Origin: an uncultured Veillonella sp.
GTDB taxonomy: Bacteria > Bacillota > Negativicutes > Veillonellales > Veillonellaceae
NCBI GenBank assembly: GCA_900538355.1
Contig: UPXS01000010.1
Coordinates: 1 to 64,000 of the forward strand
DNA length: 64,000 nucleotides
Direction of reading: 5' to 3'
Shown here: positions 45,280 to 54,457 of the stretch, in pieces
Numbering within the stretch: the stretch's first letter is position 1
Layout of the letters: the number at the start of each line of letters is the position of its first letter
The notes under the pieces: generated by a model
Databases searched by the model: none
Seen by the model: the letters and a program-made list of their open reading frames with translations, nothing else
Told to the model about the DNA's origin: nothing
Position numbers and translations under genes: made by a program

Positions 45280-46614
45280 CTAAATAACGGTAACATTTGT
45301 ATTAGATACAAATTTATTGAGGACGCGTACCTCTTCAATCATATCTTGATGACTCATCAAGAAGCTTTCAGAGTCCTCTCTAATACATTTTAAGAACTCA
45401 ACGATTTCATATCGTAAGCCTTCACCTTCAAACTTATAGAAGTATTTTTGGTTTAAGTTCACATCTTCAAAACGCAATTCAAAGAATTCTGTTTTCCACC
45501 AAGGCGCTGGTACATAAATATATCCTTTAGAACCAGATATAACTAAATCTCCCTCTGCCTTAGCATTGATTGCCACAGTAGCGGAGGCCATAGCATCATC
45601 ATAAAGAAAATTAATCTTTGATAAAATATCGACATCGTCAACCTTATGACTTATAAAATCAACGCGATTATAATCAAATCCTAGGAGTTTAAAGATAGCT
45701 AATAATGGATAGGATGCTAAGGATAAAATACTACCACCAGCTATTCTAATTTGATTAGCCAAATCTTCCCCCAAAACTTGTGTAAAATTAGCTTCTACAT
45801 TAAAGATTTTACCAATTTTTCCACTACGAGCCATGGCAATTAACTTATTAAATGCAGGACTATAAGCTGTTTTCAAGCCTTCCATCAATACTAAGTTGGA
45901 AGATTTCGCCAAGTCCATTAAGCGTAATGTTTCATCAAGGTCACTACTAAATGGGAATTCTGTTAATACATGTTTTTTGGCTTGTAGTGCTTTTTCGATA
46001 TAAGCACCACGTTTGGATAAAGGCATATTAATATATACTGCATCTACTTTATCCAGCAATTCTTCAGATGAACCAAATTGTTCTAAATTATTAAATTGAT
46101 GTGATTTATAGATAGTATCAACCGACTCTGCCTCTGTGTACCCACCAATAATATCAATGCCACTAACAAATTTAGACTCATCCAAAAATCTATCTAATAT
46201 AACTTCATTACCAATGATACCAAGTCTAATATTCTCAGAATTTCTAATCTGCGTACTTGAAATACCTTGTGTTCTTGGTAAGTAAACTACTTTGCAATAC
46301 TCATTTAAATAGTCAAAATAGCCTTCCCAATCAGATCCAACGGTAAATATATCTACATTAAATCGTTTAATATCATCTATTTTTTGGCCAAAATATTCTT
46401 CTACTACAATTTCATCTGCAAAACCTGTAGCACGCACATTATCAATGCGTGTCATCAAGGAATCACGAACATTAAATTTACCTCTAGATTTATCAAAATA
46501 GTCGGATGTAACCCCAACAATTAGGTAATCACCTAATGCTTTTGCATTCTTTAATAGATTATAATGTCCCTCATGAAACAAATCATATGTTCCATATGTT
46601 ATCACTTTTACCAT
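45280..46614 (-). CDS. cytidylyltransferase fused to Gfo/Idh/MocA-type oxidoreductase
   Basis: A two-domain protein of 444 residues. Residues 1-125 form a glycerol-3-phosphate/ethanolamine-phosphate cytidylyltransferase-like domain, with YGTYDLFHEGH (the HxGH nucleotide site), a GKFNVRD segment and ISSTQIR. From about 128 (IRLGIIGNEVILDRFLDES) a Rossmann domain and a Gfo/Idh/MocA C-terminal domain follow (TEFPFSSDLDETLRLMDLAK, AYSPAFNKLIAMARSGKIGK). The combination suggests one protein that reduces or oxidises a small polyol or keto-intermediate and activates it with CTP. The stop of the upstream aminotransferase gene is one base from this ATG, so the two are probably translationally coupled. 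Confidence 0.9.
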   Translation of the reverse strand: MVKVITYGTYDLFHEGHYNLLKNAKALGDYLIVGVTSDYFDKSRGKFNVRDSLMTRIDNVRATGFADEIVVEEYFGQKIDDIKRFNVDIFTVGSDWEGYFDYLNEYCKVVYLPRTQGISSTQIRNSENIRLGIIGNEVILDRFLDESKFVSGIDIIGGYTEAESVDTIYKSHQFNNLEQFGSSEELLDKVDAVYINMPLSKRGAYIEKALQAKKHVLTEFPFSSDLDETLRLMDLAKSSNLVLMEGLKTAYSPAFNKLIAMARSGKIGKIFNVEANFTQVLGEDLANQIRIAGGSILSLASYPLLAIFKLLGFDYNRVDFISHKVDDVDILSKINFLYDDAMASATVAINAKAEGDLVISGSKGYIYVPAPWWKTEFFELRFEDVNLNQKYFYKFEGEGLRYEIVEFLKCIREDSESFLMSHQDMIEEVRVLNKFVSNTNVTVI

Positions 46615-46615
46615 A

Positions 46616-47692
46616 TTATTTACCTGTAATCTCTTTAATGACTGATTTCATTGTTTCTAGGAGCATTTTATTATCCTCAATGGTTGTATCACCAATATGA
46701 GCAACGCGTAGAACGTATTCTTCATTAACCCCACCCGTAGGATTTACAAAAATATCATATTTGTCCTTCAAAATTGTAAATACATCTTTAGCAATTGGTT
46801 GTTCAAAACGGATAGGCGTAACCGCATTACTGATGCTGAAGGCAGGAAGAGATACTGGTAATTCTTTAATTCTATTTCTGAAATCTTTCGCCACACTATC
46901 AATACGAGCTAAATAATTTTCAAAACCTTCCTCTTCAATCAGATGTAATGCTTTATTCATTTCTAAACATACCCCAACAGCAGGTGTGAATGGTGTTTGA
47001 CCTCTTGTAAAGTTTTTTACATATTGGTTGAAATCGAAGTAAAGATTCTTAATATGATTATTTTTTACACGTTCTTCATATAGTCTATCACTAATTACAA
47101 TAGGGGATATACCTGGTGCAATACAAAGGCCTTTTTGAGAACTCAAAATAGTAACATCAATATTATTACCAGCCATATCATAATGATCAATTAAGAACGA
47201 ACTAATCGCATCAATTACCAAGTATGCTTCTTTCTTTTTAGCAAAGTTGCTTAATAAATTAATATCATATAACTGTGCGGTCGAAGTTTCATCAATATTA
47301 GCAATAACAAATGTAAATGATTGTTCTTCTACGGCAGCAAAGTGTTTTGCGGTTAGCTCCTCACCCTCGTCTAATTTAATCACAGTATGAGGTATCTCGT
47401 GGAGTTCACATAAATCGACGAAACGTTGACCAAAAGTACCACCATTAATAACTAACACATGGTCTGTTTCATTCATACAATTCATAATAGTAGCTTCTAA
47501 TGCACCCGTACCAGAAGCTGTTAAGTAGATGGATTTATAGCTTTCTGGTGCATTCATAAATTTTTTGAGCAGTCTATCTGAATCTAACATAACTTCAGAA
47601 AATTCTGTTGTTCTAAAATAAGGAACTTGTTGATGTCTTACATCAAGAATTTCCTGTCTCATTTGAGTTGGTCCTACTGTAAATAGTTTCAT
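46616..47692 (-). CDS. class V (PhnW/AGXT-like) PLP aminotransferase
   Basis: A 358-residue protein from the ATG at 47690-47692, with GAGGGG 8 bases upstream; an in-frame ATG nine codons earlier is not favoured. Fold-type I, class V: FTVGPTQMRQEIL at the N-terminus, ASGTGALEATI for PLP phosphate binding, IDAISSF, and SSQKGL with the PLP lysine. Closest in pattern to 2-aminoethylphosphonate-pyruvate and serine/alanine-glyoxylate aminotransferases. No phosphonate-forming enzymes (PepM, Ppd) are in the window, so an amino-polyol product is equally possible. Confidence 0.9.
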   Translation of the reverse strand: MKLFTVGPTQMRQEILDVRHQQVPYFRTTEFSEVMLDSDRLLKKFMNAPESYKSIYLTASGTGALEATIMNCMNETDHVLVINGGTFGQRFVDLCELHEIPHTVIKLDEGEELTAKHFAAVEEQSFTFVIANIDETSTAQLYDINLLSNFAKKKEAYLVIDAISSFLIDHYDMAGNNIDVTILSSQKGLCIAPGISPIVISDRLYEERVKNNHIKNLYFDFNQYVKNFTRGQTPFTPAVGVCLEMNKALHLIEEEGFENYLARIDSVAKDFRNRIKELPVSLPAFSISNAVTPIRFEQPIAKDVFTILKDKYDIFVNPTGGVNEEYVLRVAHIGDTTIEDNKMLLETMKSVIKEITGK

Positions 47693-47709
47693 AATATAAT
47701 CCCCTCTTA

Positions 47710-48561
47710 TTATTTCCAATACACTCTATAGTTATGATGCGGTACCTGTCGATCTTTAGGTGGTGCTTCCATATAATTATTGTACAAATGACTTAAATAG
47801 AAATCGCTATCTGTAAGTCCCCAAAACTCAGTATCCTCAAAAGGATATAAACTTCTATTATCAAACAAAGTTTTTTCGTATACTTCCCGTTTATTACCAC
47901 TCGCACAATCGACGAGAACACTTATGTAGTTCGAATTGGAAAATGGATACTGTTGGGCATCTTGATTAATCTTTTTGATTAAACTTGTAGTTGGTAAAAA
48001 ATACATTAAACTAATAGCACCAAATTTTAAGAATGTACGAACATAACCTTTTAACTTTGCAAAGCTACCTTTAGAGTCTACATAACGATTACTGAATGTA
48101 AACTTCATAGAAGACCCATGGAATAACAAGTTTAAAAATTGTTGATGTCTAAATATTTTTTGTTGTGCCTGTGTTTCATCCGGTAACCCATCAATTGGGA
48201 AAATATCTATAAATACACCTGCTTTATCAAAATTACGCCATAATGTATTATCAATCATAACCGTTTCTTGATCGAATACCTTAGCCATTGTATAGGTATA
48301 AGTGTCATCATTTTCAATAGAAAACACTTGATATCTTGAGTTATGCTCATTATATGTCTTAATAAAGCGATTATAATCATCCCGTGGCATCATGATATCA
48401 ATATCATCATCCCATGGAATAAAACCTTTATGTCTAACGGCTCCCAACATTGTTCCATACGCTAATACATATCGAATATCATGTGTATCACAAAAATGTG
48501 CCACATCTTTTAAAATATCTAAAGCGACACTCTTAATCTCCGAAAATCCAATTTCTCTCAT
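47710..48561 (-). CDS. LicD-family phosphotransferase 2
   Basis: A 283-residue LicD-fold protein with LAYGTMLGAVRHKGFIPWDD, DIDIMMPRDDY and a C-terminal LYNNYMEAPPKDRQVPHHNY. Start at ATG 48559-48561, supported by GGAGG 10 bases upstream; the longer frame adds eight codons without a ribosome binding site. It is about as similar to LicD 1 as family members usually are, so two different acceptor sites or two donors are plausible. Confidence 0.92.
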   Translation of the reverse strand: MREIGFSEIKSVALDILKDVAHFCDTHDIRYVLAYGTMLGAVRHKGFIPWDDDIDIMMPRDDYNRFIKTYNEHNSRYQVFSIENDDTYTYTMAKVFDQETVMIDNTLWRNFDKAGVFIDIFPIDGLPDETQAQQKIFRHQQFLNLLFHGSSMKFTFSNRYVDSKGSFAKLKGYVRTFLKFGAISLMYFLPTTSLIKKINQDAQQYPFSNSNYISVLVDCASGNKREVYEKTLFDNRSLYPFEDTEFWGLTDSDFYLSHLYNNYMEAPPKDRQVPHHNYRVYWK

Positions 48562-48594
48562 CAAAAAAATTCCTCCATAATACAAATAGGTCTA

Positions 48595-49353
48595 TTATTT
48601 AAAGAATTTTCTTTTCAAGAATAATCCACCTTTTTTAATCCAGTTTTGTGGCTCCATAAAGGATACATTTTGTTCCTTATAGTTAATGTTATTGGCCTCA
48701 AGCCATACGTCGAGCAAGATTTCGCTTACGAAACCATAGATGCGCGCTTCGTATGTATCATAATCGGAAATATCGACGCGATGTTCAATCTCTTCCAAGA
48801 TGGAGAACATCCACTCGCAGTATTGATCAAATAGGTCGCGGCGCATGACGAACATATTGAACATGTGCGCCCATGTACGATTACAAACCTTTGTAAAAGC
48901 AGCGCTATATTCAGGATATTTCTCAGCGATGATTTGCTCTGCCGCATCAAGGCCATCACTATGATGCGCATTATTATAGTGAGAACGGTTAGATTCAATA
49001 TAATATTTACGCTTATCTGCTACGACTACAGGATACTCTGAAAGTAGTTTTTCCCATTCCGCTCCTGTAAGAATTTGGTTCTTTTTATCCTCTACAGAAC
49101 GAACCTCTTTGCGCGTAAAGTAACGTCTGTAATGCACGAGACCGATATAGTCCGCATCAAGGTTTTTCCAAGCCCAATATAAGCCTGTCAATTCGCAGTA
49201 ATTTGCATTTTTTGAGGAAATATTATCCCCTGTATGATCGCCGGTATAACCAATATCAGCTTTGCCCTCTCTGCCTACATGGATTGGCATGTATACGGAG
49301 TCCTCTGGCATCCAATATTGCTTATGTGTGGCTACTAAAATCTTAATATTCAC
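48595..49353 (-). CDS. DUF4422 glycan-synthesis protein
   Basis: A 252-residue protein that starts at GTG with AGGAG upstream. It has KILVATHKQYWMPEDSVY, DNISSKNANYCELTGLYWAW and YIGLVHYRRYF, the signature of the DUF4422 family found in capsule clusters and thought to be glycosyltransferases. No membrane segments. Probable cytoplasmic transferase. Confidence 0.9.
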   Translation of the reverse strand: MNIKILVATHKQYWMPEDSVYMPIHVGREGKADIGYTGDHTGDNISSKNANYCELTGLYWAWKNLDADYIGLVHYRRYFTRKEVRSVEDKKNQILTGAEWEKLLSEYPVVVADKRKYYIESNRSHYNNAHHSDGLDAAEQIIAEKYPEYSAAFTKVCNRTWAHMFNMFVMRRDLFDQYCEWMFSILEEIEHRVDISDYDTYEARIYGFVSEILLDVWLEANNINYKEQNVSFMEPQNWIKKGGLFLKRKFFK

Positions 49354-49411
49354 TAGTACTCTCCTACATGAGTGTTGATTCTCAAATCTATATTTACGTC
49401 GAAAATAGAGA

Positions 49412-50515
49412 TTATGCTAATTCCTTTTCTACTAATGCCAAGGCACTAGCAATAACCTTATCCATATCGTAATATTTATATTCCCCTAAACGACCACCAA
49501 AGATAACATTGGAAATCGTTTCAGCCTTTTTAACATATTTTGCGTAAAGGTCTAAATTCTTTACATCGTTCACTGGATAATAGGCTTCTTCGCCGATTTT
49601 CCAGTCTTTTGGATATTCTTTAGTTACATATGTAACAGGTTGTGTACCAAACTCAAAGTGTTTATGCTCGATGATGCGAGTATAAGGAATTTCACCTTCT
49701 GTATAGTTCACAACGGCAACACCTTGATGGTTCTCCTCTTCAAGACGTTCTGTTTCAAAGTGAAGGCCACGATATTCTAAAACACCTTCAGAATAACCAA
49801 AGTATTCATCAATAGGACCTGTATAGATGATCGTGTCTGCCAAGGCTTCGTATTCTTCGCGATGTTTCAGGAAGTCTACGCCTAACCGGACTTCGATGCC
49901 CTCTAACATGCGTTCAATCATCTTCGTATAACCGCCCATAGGAATGCCTTGGAAACGGTCATTAAAGTAGTTATTATCATATGTATAACGAACTGGTAAT
50001 CGTTTAATAATGAAAGCTGGCAATTCTGTACATTTACGGCCCCATTGTTTTTCCGTATATCCTTTGATGAGCTTTTCATAAATATCTGTACCTACAAGAC
50101 TAATGGCTTGCTCTTCTAAGTTCTTTGGTTCACTTGTAATAGCAGCCCGTTGTTTTGTAATGATATCCTGTGCCTCTTTTGGAGTACGAATATTCCACAT
50201 TTTAGAGAATGTATTCATATTAAACGGCAAATTGTACATTTCACCTTTATAATTTGCTACAGGGCTATTTACATAGTGATTGAACTCAGCAAATTGATTA
50301 ACATAATCCCACACATGCTTCAAAGATGTATGGAAAATATGGGCACCATACACGTGAATGTTAATATCATCTTTGCTTTCACAATATAGATTACCTGCTA
50401 TATGACTGCGACGATCGATAACAAGTACAGATTTACCACGCTTATGCGCCTCATGGGCAAATACAGCACCAAATGGGCCCGCCCCAACTACTAAATAATC
50501 AAATTGTTTTTTCAT
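49412..50515 (-). CDS. glf: UDP-galactopyranose mutase
   Basis: A 367-residue FAD enzyme that converts UDP-galactopyranose to UDP-galactofuranose. FAD-binding GAGPFGAVFA near residue 11, VIDRRSHIAGN, HVYGAHIFHTS and EKQWGRKCTELPAFIIKRLP are all characteristic, and the length is normal. It implies that the repeat unit contains galactofuranose. Confidence 0.96.
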   Translation of the reverse strand: MKKQFDYLVVGAGPFGAVFAHEAHKRGKSVLVIDRRSHIAGNLYCESKDDINIHVYGAHIFHTSLKHVWDYVNQFAEFNHYVNSPVANYKGEMYNLPFNMNTFSKMWNIRTPKEAQDIITKQRAAITSEPKNLEEQAISLVGTDIYEKLIKGYTEKQWGRKCTELPAFIIKRLPVRYTYDNNYFNDRFQGIPMGGYTKMIERMLEGIEVRLGVDFLKHREEYEALADTIIYTGPIDEYFGYSEGVLEYRGLHFETERLEEENHQGVAVVNYTEGEIPYTRIIEHKHFEFGTQPVTYVTKEYPKDWKIGEEAYYPVNDVKNLDLYAKYVKKAETISNVIFGGRLGEYKYYDMDKVIASALALVEKELA

Positions 50516-50525
50516 ATGTATATCC

Positions 50526-51497
50526 TTATTTTTTTATTCCAAGACATAGCAATCGTGAATAATGATTTTTTCTTAAAATATAACCTATCAAGATAGATAG
50601 AATTGTAGATGCTAAGAAGCACACAATAAAAGCTTCATAGTACAATCCTAATTTAGACCAAAGTACAATTCTGAATGGAATTTTAACAATATCACTAAAG
50701 ATATAAACATCCATGGAGACAGTACCTAAAAAGATCAAAAGTGTTTTATATAATCCGATTCTAGATGAGATTTGGTTAGCTATATAGTATGTAATAGTAA
50801 TCCCCGAAACTGCTGTTATAAGAGTAAGTATTTTAAACACATTAATATCATGTAGTAATGCATAATTACCTACACTAAAAATCACAAGAGATGTAAGGGC
50901 TACTCCTGCGGATTTCATATAATCTAATAGCATATATTTCTTTATATATAAGCCTAAGATATAGAAGAATTGGAAGTACAATATCTTTGATACCATAGGT
51001 ACAGAAAAGATATTTAATACATCAGATAACATGCCAATGATGAAAGATAAGATTAATAAACCTAAATTTACACGTTTAACCAATAAGGCAATAATGATTG
51101 AAATAAAGAACAAGCAATATAAAAACCATAGTTCCCCATCCGGATTAATGCCTATAAATATTTTCCATATATCTTGCGGATATATCTGCTGACTTGCAAA
51201 TTTTGATAAAGCTAATTTGAAGGGAAAATACAATAAACCAATAGTGAAATAAGGAACCATTAACCGTATACTTTTATCTTTTACGAATTTTTGGAAGCCC
51301 TCTTTCAAAGGTATATGCATAAAATAGCCAGCTACAAAGAAGAATACAGGCATATGGAAGCTATAAATTATAGTCCGCATCAAATATAAAGGATAACTAG
51401 CAATACCACTAGCACTTGCTTGGTCTGGAACAGAATGGCCCAACACAACAAGCAAAATTGCAATCCCCTTCATAATATCAAAACTACTATCCCTCAT
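50526..51497 (-). CDS. acyltransferase-3 family membrane O-acyltransferase
   Basis: A 323-residue protein with about 10 hydrophobic segments and the N-terminal family motif FDIMKGIAILLVVLGHSVPD (active-site-type His) and SFHMPVFFFVAGYFMHIP. It probably O-acetylates a sugar of the repeat unit. 10 bases separate it from glf. Confidence 0.92.
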   Translation of the reverse strand: MRDSSFDIMKGIAILLVVLGHSVPDQASASGIASYPLYLMRTIIYSFHMPVFFFVAGYFMHIPLKEGFQKFVKDKSIRLMVPYFTIGLLYFPFKLALSKFASQQIYPQDIWKIFIGINPDGELWFLYCLFFISIIIALLVKRVNLGLLILSFIIGMLSDVLNIFSVPMVSKILYFQFFYILGLYIKKYMLLDYMKSAGVALTSLVIFSVGNYALLHDINVFKILTLITAVSGITITYYIANQISSRIGLYKTLLIFLGTVSMDVYIFSDIVKIPFRIVLWSKLGLYYEAFIVCFLASTILSILIGYILRKNHYSRLLCLGIKK

Positions 51498-51506
51498 AAT
51501 CCCCGA

Positions 51507-52943
51507 CTAATAAGCCCCTTTCGATTTAACGACAGCCAACACAGTTTTCAAAAGATATACAATATCGATCCACACAGACCAGTTATGAACATACCAAGAG
51601 TCCATTAATACCCGTTCTTCATAGGTAGTATCGCTACGGCCGCTCACTTGCCATACACCGGTAATCCCTGGTGGTACAAGGTAAAAGTCGTTGATATAGT
51701 CGCCGTATTTTACGATTTCATCGCGAACGATAGGACGTGGTCCTACTAGACTCATATCCCCAACGAGAACATTCCACAATTGTGGCAATTCATCAAGGCT
51801 CGTTTTACGAAGGAATTTACCGATTCGTGTAACACGCGGATCATCTTTCAATTTGAAATCTCGTTCCCATTCTTCACGAGCTGCAGGATTTTCTTTCAAA
51901 TATACCTCCAACGCCTCTTGCGCATTCGGCACCATGGAGCGGAATTTATAGCATGGGAACTCTTTACCACCTTGTCCAACGCGCTTATGACCAAATACGA
52001 TAGGCCCTGGAGAATCTAGATAAATCAGTACGGCTACAATGGCTAAAATTGGCAAAATCAAGAGGCCCCCACATACGGTAGCTACAATATCAAATATGCG
52101 CTTCATAATGCGGTTAGACTTGCGAGCCAAGTTATTTTGTACGCGCAATACAACGGCTTGCTCTTCCATCATGCCCCGAGCCGTAATATTACTTGCTGGT
52201 AAACCAAATAACTCAGGCACAAAGGCCACGCGTTTTACCAGTAATTGCAGTTGATTGACCAATGATACTAACTTTTTAGGCTCTAACCCTGGTGCACAAA
52301 TAAGAACTGTTTGTACACCTGTATCTTTGATAACATGTTCAACATCGGAAAAAGCACCTAAACATGGATATTCTTTAGCAATAGCAGAGGATTTAGGATT
52401 ATCATCTACATAACCAATAATCTTGTACGTAGCAATTGGCATGCGATCTAAGGATTTCTTTACGAGCTCTGCTGTTTTACCTGCACCAACGAGAAGGACT
52501 GGTATATTTAAATATCCTGCCTTTGAGAGAATCTTGCCTACAATAAAACGACTACTAAAGATAAAGAGTAGCATAAATAAATAGGCAAAGATAACAAAGA
52601 GTCGAGATACATCGTTGATTACATGACCTGTGTACATGAGTACAATGGATACAACGACGCCAATAGTGATACTGCGGAATAGGTTCTTCATCGTATCCCA
52701 ATAAGGAGATACTACTGAGTATGCATTATTAAGAAGTAATATGGCTAGAAACACAAGAGGTATAATGCCATATACATAGATTTCATCTACCTTAAAATGT
52801 GGACTCACCGGTAAAAATGGCAAATTTAACCGCAAATGATAAGCTACTAATGTGCCTAGCACAATAGAAATATAATCAGCTATAAGTACTATAAATTTAC
52901 TAACAAGCAACTTGTTGTGATTATTATATCCATAACTATTCAT
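51507..52943 (-). CDS. polyprenyl glycosylphosphotransferase (WbaP-like), first gene of the polysaccharide operon
   Basis: 478 residues from the ATG at 52941-52943, which has GGGG 7 bases upstream; the longer frame begins inside the leader terminator and is rejected. About four N-terminal membrane segments, a central Rossmann-like domain ([19 protein letters not shown] and nearby), one more membrane segment, then the bacterial sugar-transferase domain ([56 protein letters not shown]). It transfers a hexose-1-phosphate to undecaprenyl phosphate to start each repeat unit. Transcription starts upstream of a terminator hairpin, so expression probably depends on antitermination. Confidence 0.95.
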   Translation of the reverse strand: MNSYGYNNHNKLLVSKFIVLIADYISIVLGTLVAYHLRLNLPFLPVSPHFKVDEIYVYGIIPLVFLAILLLNNAYSVVSPYWDTMKNLFRSITIGVVVSIVLMYTGHVINDVSRLFVIFAYLFMLLFIFSSRFIVGKILSKAGYLNIPVLLVGAGKTAELVKKSLDRMPIATYKIIGYVDDNPKSSAIAKEYPCLGAFSDVEHVIKDTGVQTVLICAPGLEPKKLVSLVNQLQLLVKRVAFVPELFGLPASNITARGMMEEQAVVLRVQNNLARKSNRIMKRIFDIVATVCGGLLILPILAIVAVLIYLDSPGPIVFGHKRVGQGGKEFPCYKFRSMVPNAQEALEVYLKENPAAREEWERDFKLKDDPRVTRIGKFLRKTSLDELPQLWNVLVGDMSLVGPRPIVRDEIVKYGDYINDFYLVPPGITGVWQVSGRSDTTYEERVLMDSWYVHNWSVWIDIVYLLKTVLAVVKSKGAY

Positions 52944-52960
52944 ACTAATACCCCAAACTA

Positions 52961-53005
52961 TAAAAAAAGGTTGTTTTCTCAATACAATTTTCAAGAAAAC
53001 AACCT
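52961..53005 (-). terminator. intrinsic terminator in the 5' leader of the polysaccharide operon (attenuator candidate)
   Basis: A 12-base-pair stem AGGTTGTTTTCT/AGAAAACAACCT (52968-52979 with 52994-53005), 14-base loop and seven T on the minus strand. It lies about 30 bases after the predicted transcript start and 18 bases before the first start codon. It could also be the end of the ligase gene transcript, but a promoter lies between that gene and the hairpin. Confidence 0.85.
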
Positions 53006-53043
53006 CTAAAACATACGAATACAATGTACCAATATTTACTTAT

Positions 53044-53052
53044 ATTGTATCA
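53044..53052 (-). promoter_or_regulatory. extended -10 promoter of the polysaccharide operon
   Basis: Minus-strand TGATACAAT. The -35 is weak. Predicted start near 53037, giving a leader of about 94 bases that includes the terminator. Confidence 0.55.
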
Positions 53053-53174
53053 TATTCAAAAGTTTAAAACTATGAAAAACCATAGATTTTAGCTATCTTT
53101 TATGTAGTTTTTTGGAGATTTTCAGTCTATTTAAATCAGACATAAAAACCAATTAAATAATGCGTAAATATTTC

Positions 53175-54386
53175 CTAAATAATCTTGTGATTCTCATTTA
53201 TTTTCAATTGAATCATGATGCCCATAACAATCCAAAACATGCGGATCCCCGATGAATTTCCCCATGTATAATCTATAGATCCAAACAAAAACAAATAGCT
53301 AATAAAGCCTACCATTATTGATAAATCATAAGGGTTTCTTGATTTAACATAATGTATCAAAGATTTACAGAATATAAAGAATGAAAATCCTAAGAATCCA
53401 ATGAGCCCTAATATGCCAGATTCAGAGGCTATTTGCAATAGATTATTATGAGAATGGCCTAGATCTTGAGTTTCTTGTTTTAATTTATAGTGTTCTCTAT
53501 ATGTTTTTTGCCATAATCCAGGACCAACACCTGTTACAGGATGATCCATAATCATATGCTTATCTGCTTCCCATACATAAATACGGCCCAAATTTGAACC
53601 ATCTGTGCTTATATTAAAAGTACTTTCAAAACGAGCTACATAGTCTTGATGACTACTAAATGCATATCCTATACCTACAACGGCTACAAGTAGTACCAAT
53701 ATATAGCGAATATTAATAAAGCAATAGCGCAATGTTATGAGTATACCGTTAATGCCATTAAATAACCAAGAACCACGGCTTTGATTACCCCACATCCCCA
53801 ATAACATACCAAATAAAGAAAATACAGCTGATTTTCTTACATACGAAGGAAAGCTCTTATCATAGGCAGCAATTAATGCTAATGGAAAGGCCAATGTTAA
53901 CAACATGGCTAGTCCCATCATAGAGCCGTGTATAACACCACCTGCACGACCTCCTGGTCCTAAGTTATAGCCCAGTAAATATTGTGCAAACGCCGATATA
54001 GAATCGATGCCCATATACACAAAAAATACTGATAATATGGCGTATAATTTGCGAGAACTCTTAATACATAGCAGAATTGGGACGATGACTAATACCTTCC
54101 AAACCCAAATATTAAAGAAATATTTTGTGGTCACCGCTATATCATTACTAATTAATGTGGACGGAAATACGCATAGTAACATGCCTAAATAAGCCCATCC
54201 ATATTGGCGTATCGATTGTGGTACAGATATTTCATGTCGCCTATACCAACAAGTTATTAAGGTCATCAATATAATGAGGCCATATAGTAAATTCCCTAAT
54301 GCCATAGATGACCGAGTCGTACATATCATGAGTGAAATGAGTACGGTCAGTACCATTTCAGAATTTTTAAGTATCCAAGATTGCAT
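53175..54386 (-). CDS. O-antigen ligase (WaaL)-like membrane protein
   Basis: A 403-residue protein with about 10-12 membrane segments and a periplasmic loop with VTGVGPGLWQKTYREHYKLK and GHSHNNLLQIASESG, the His-containing ligase motif. The GNQSRGSW segment fits a conserved Arg site. It joins undecaprenyl-linked glycan to lipid A-core at the periplasmic face. AAGGGG precedes the ATG. It is the last gene of the upstream LPS group. Confidence 0.88.
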   Translation of the reverse strand: MQSWILKNSEMVLTVLISLMICTTRSSMALGNLLYGLIILMTLITCWYRRHEISVPQSIRQYGWAYLGMLLCVFPSTLISNDIAVTTKYFFNIWVWKVLVIVPILLCIKSSRKLYAILSVFFVYMGIDSISAFAQYLLGYNLGPGGRAGGVIHGSMMGLAMLLTLAFPLALIAAYDKSFPSYVRKSAVFSLFGMLLGMWGNQSRGSWLFNGINGILITLRYCFINIRYILVLLVAVVGIGYAFSSHQDYVARFESTFNISTDGSNLGRIYVWEADKHMIMDHPVTGVGPGLWQKTYREHYKLKQETQDLGHSHNNLLQIASESGILGLIGFLGFSFFIFCKSLIHYVKSRNPYDLSIMVGFISYLFLFGSIDYTWGNSSGIRMFWIVMGIMIQLKINENHKII

Positions 54387-54457
54387 ACTAACCCCTTTTT
54401 CCCAACATAGTTACAATCTACTATTTATCATAGTGGTATCTATTCCCTTTATAGATA

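Noticed and set aside
52944..53024. Longer start for the glycosylphosphotransferase (27 extra codons)
   Set aside because: The extra codons are the terminator hairpin of the leader. GGGG 7 bases before the ATG at 52943 supports the shorter form.
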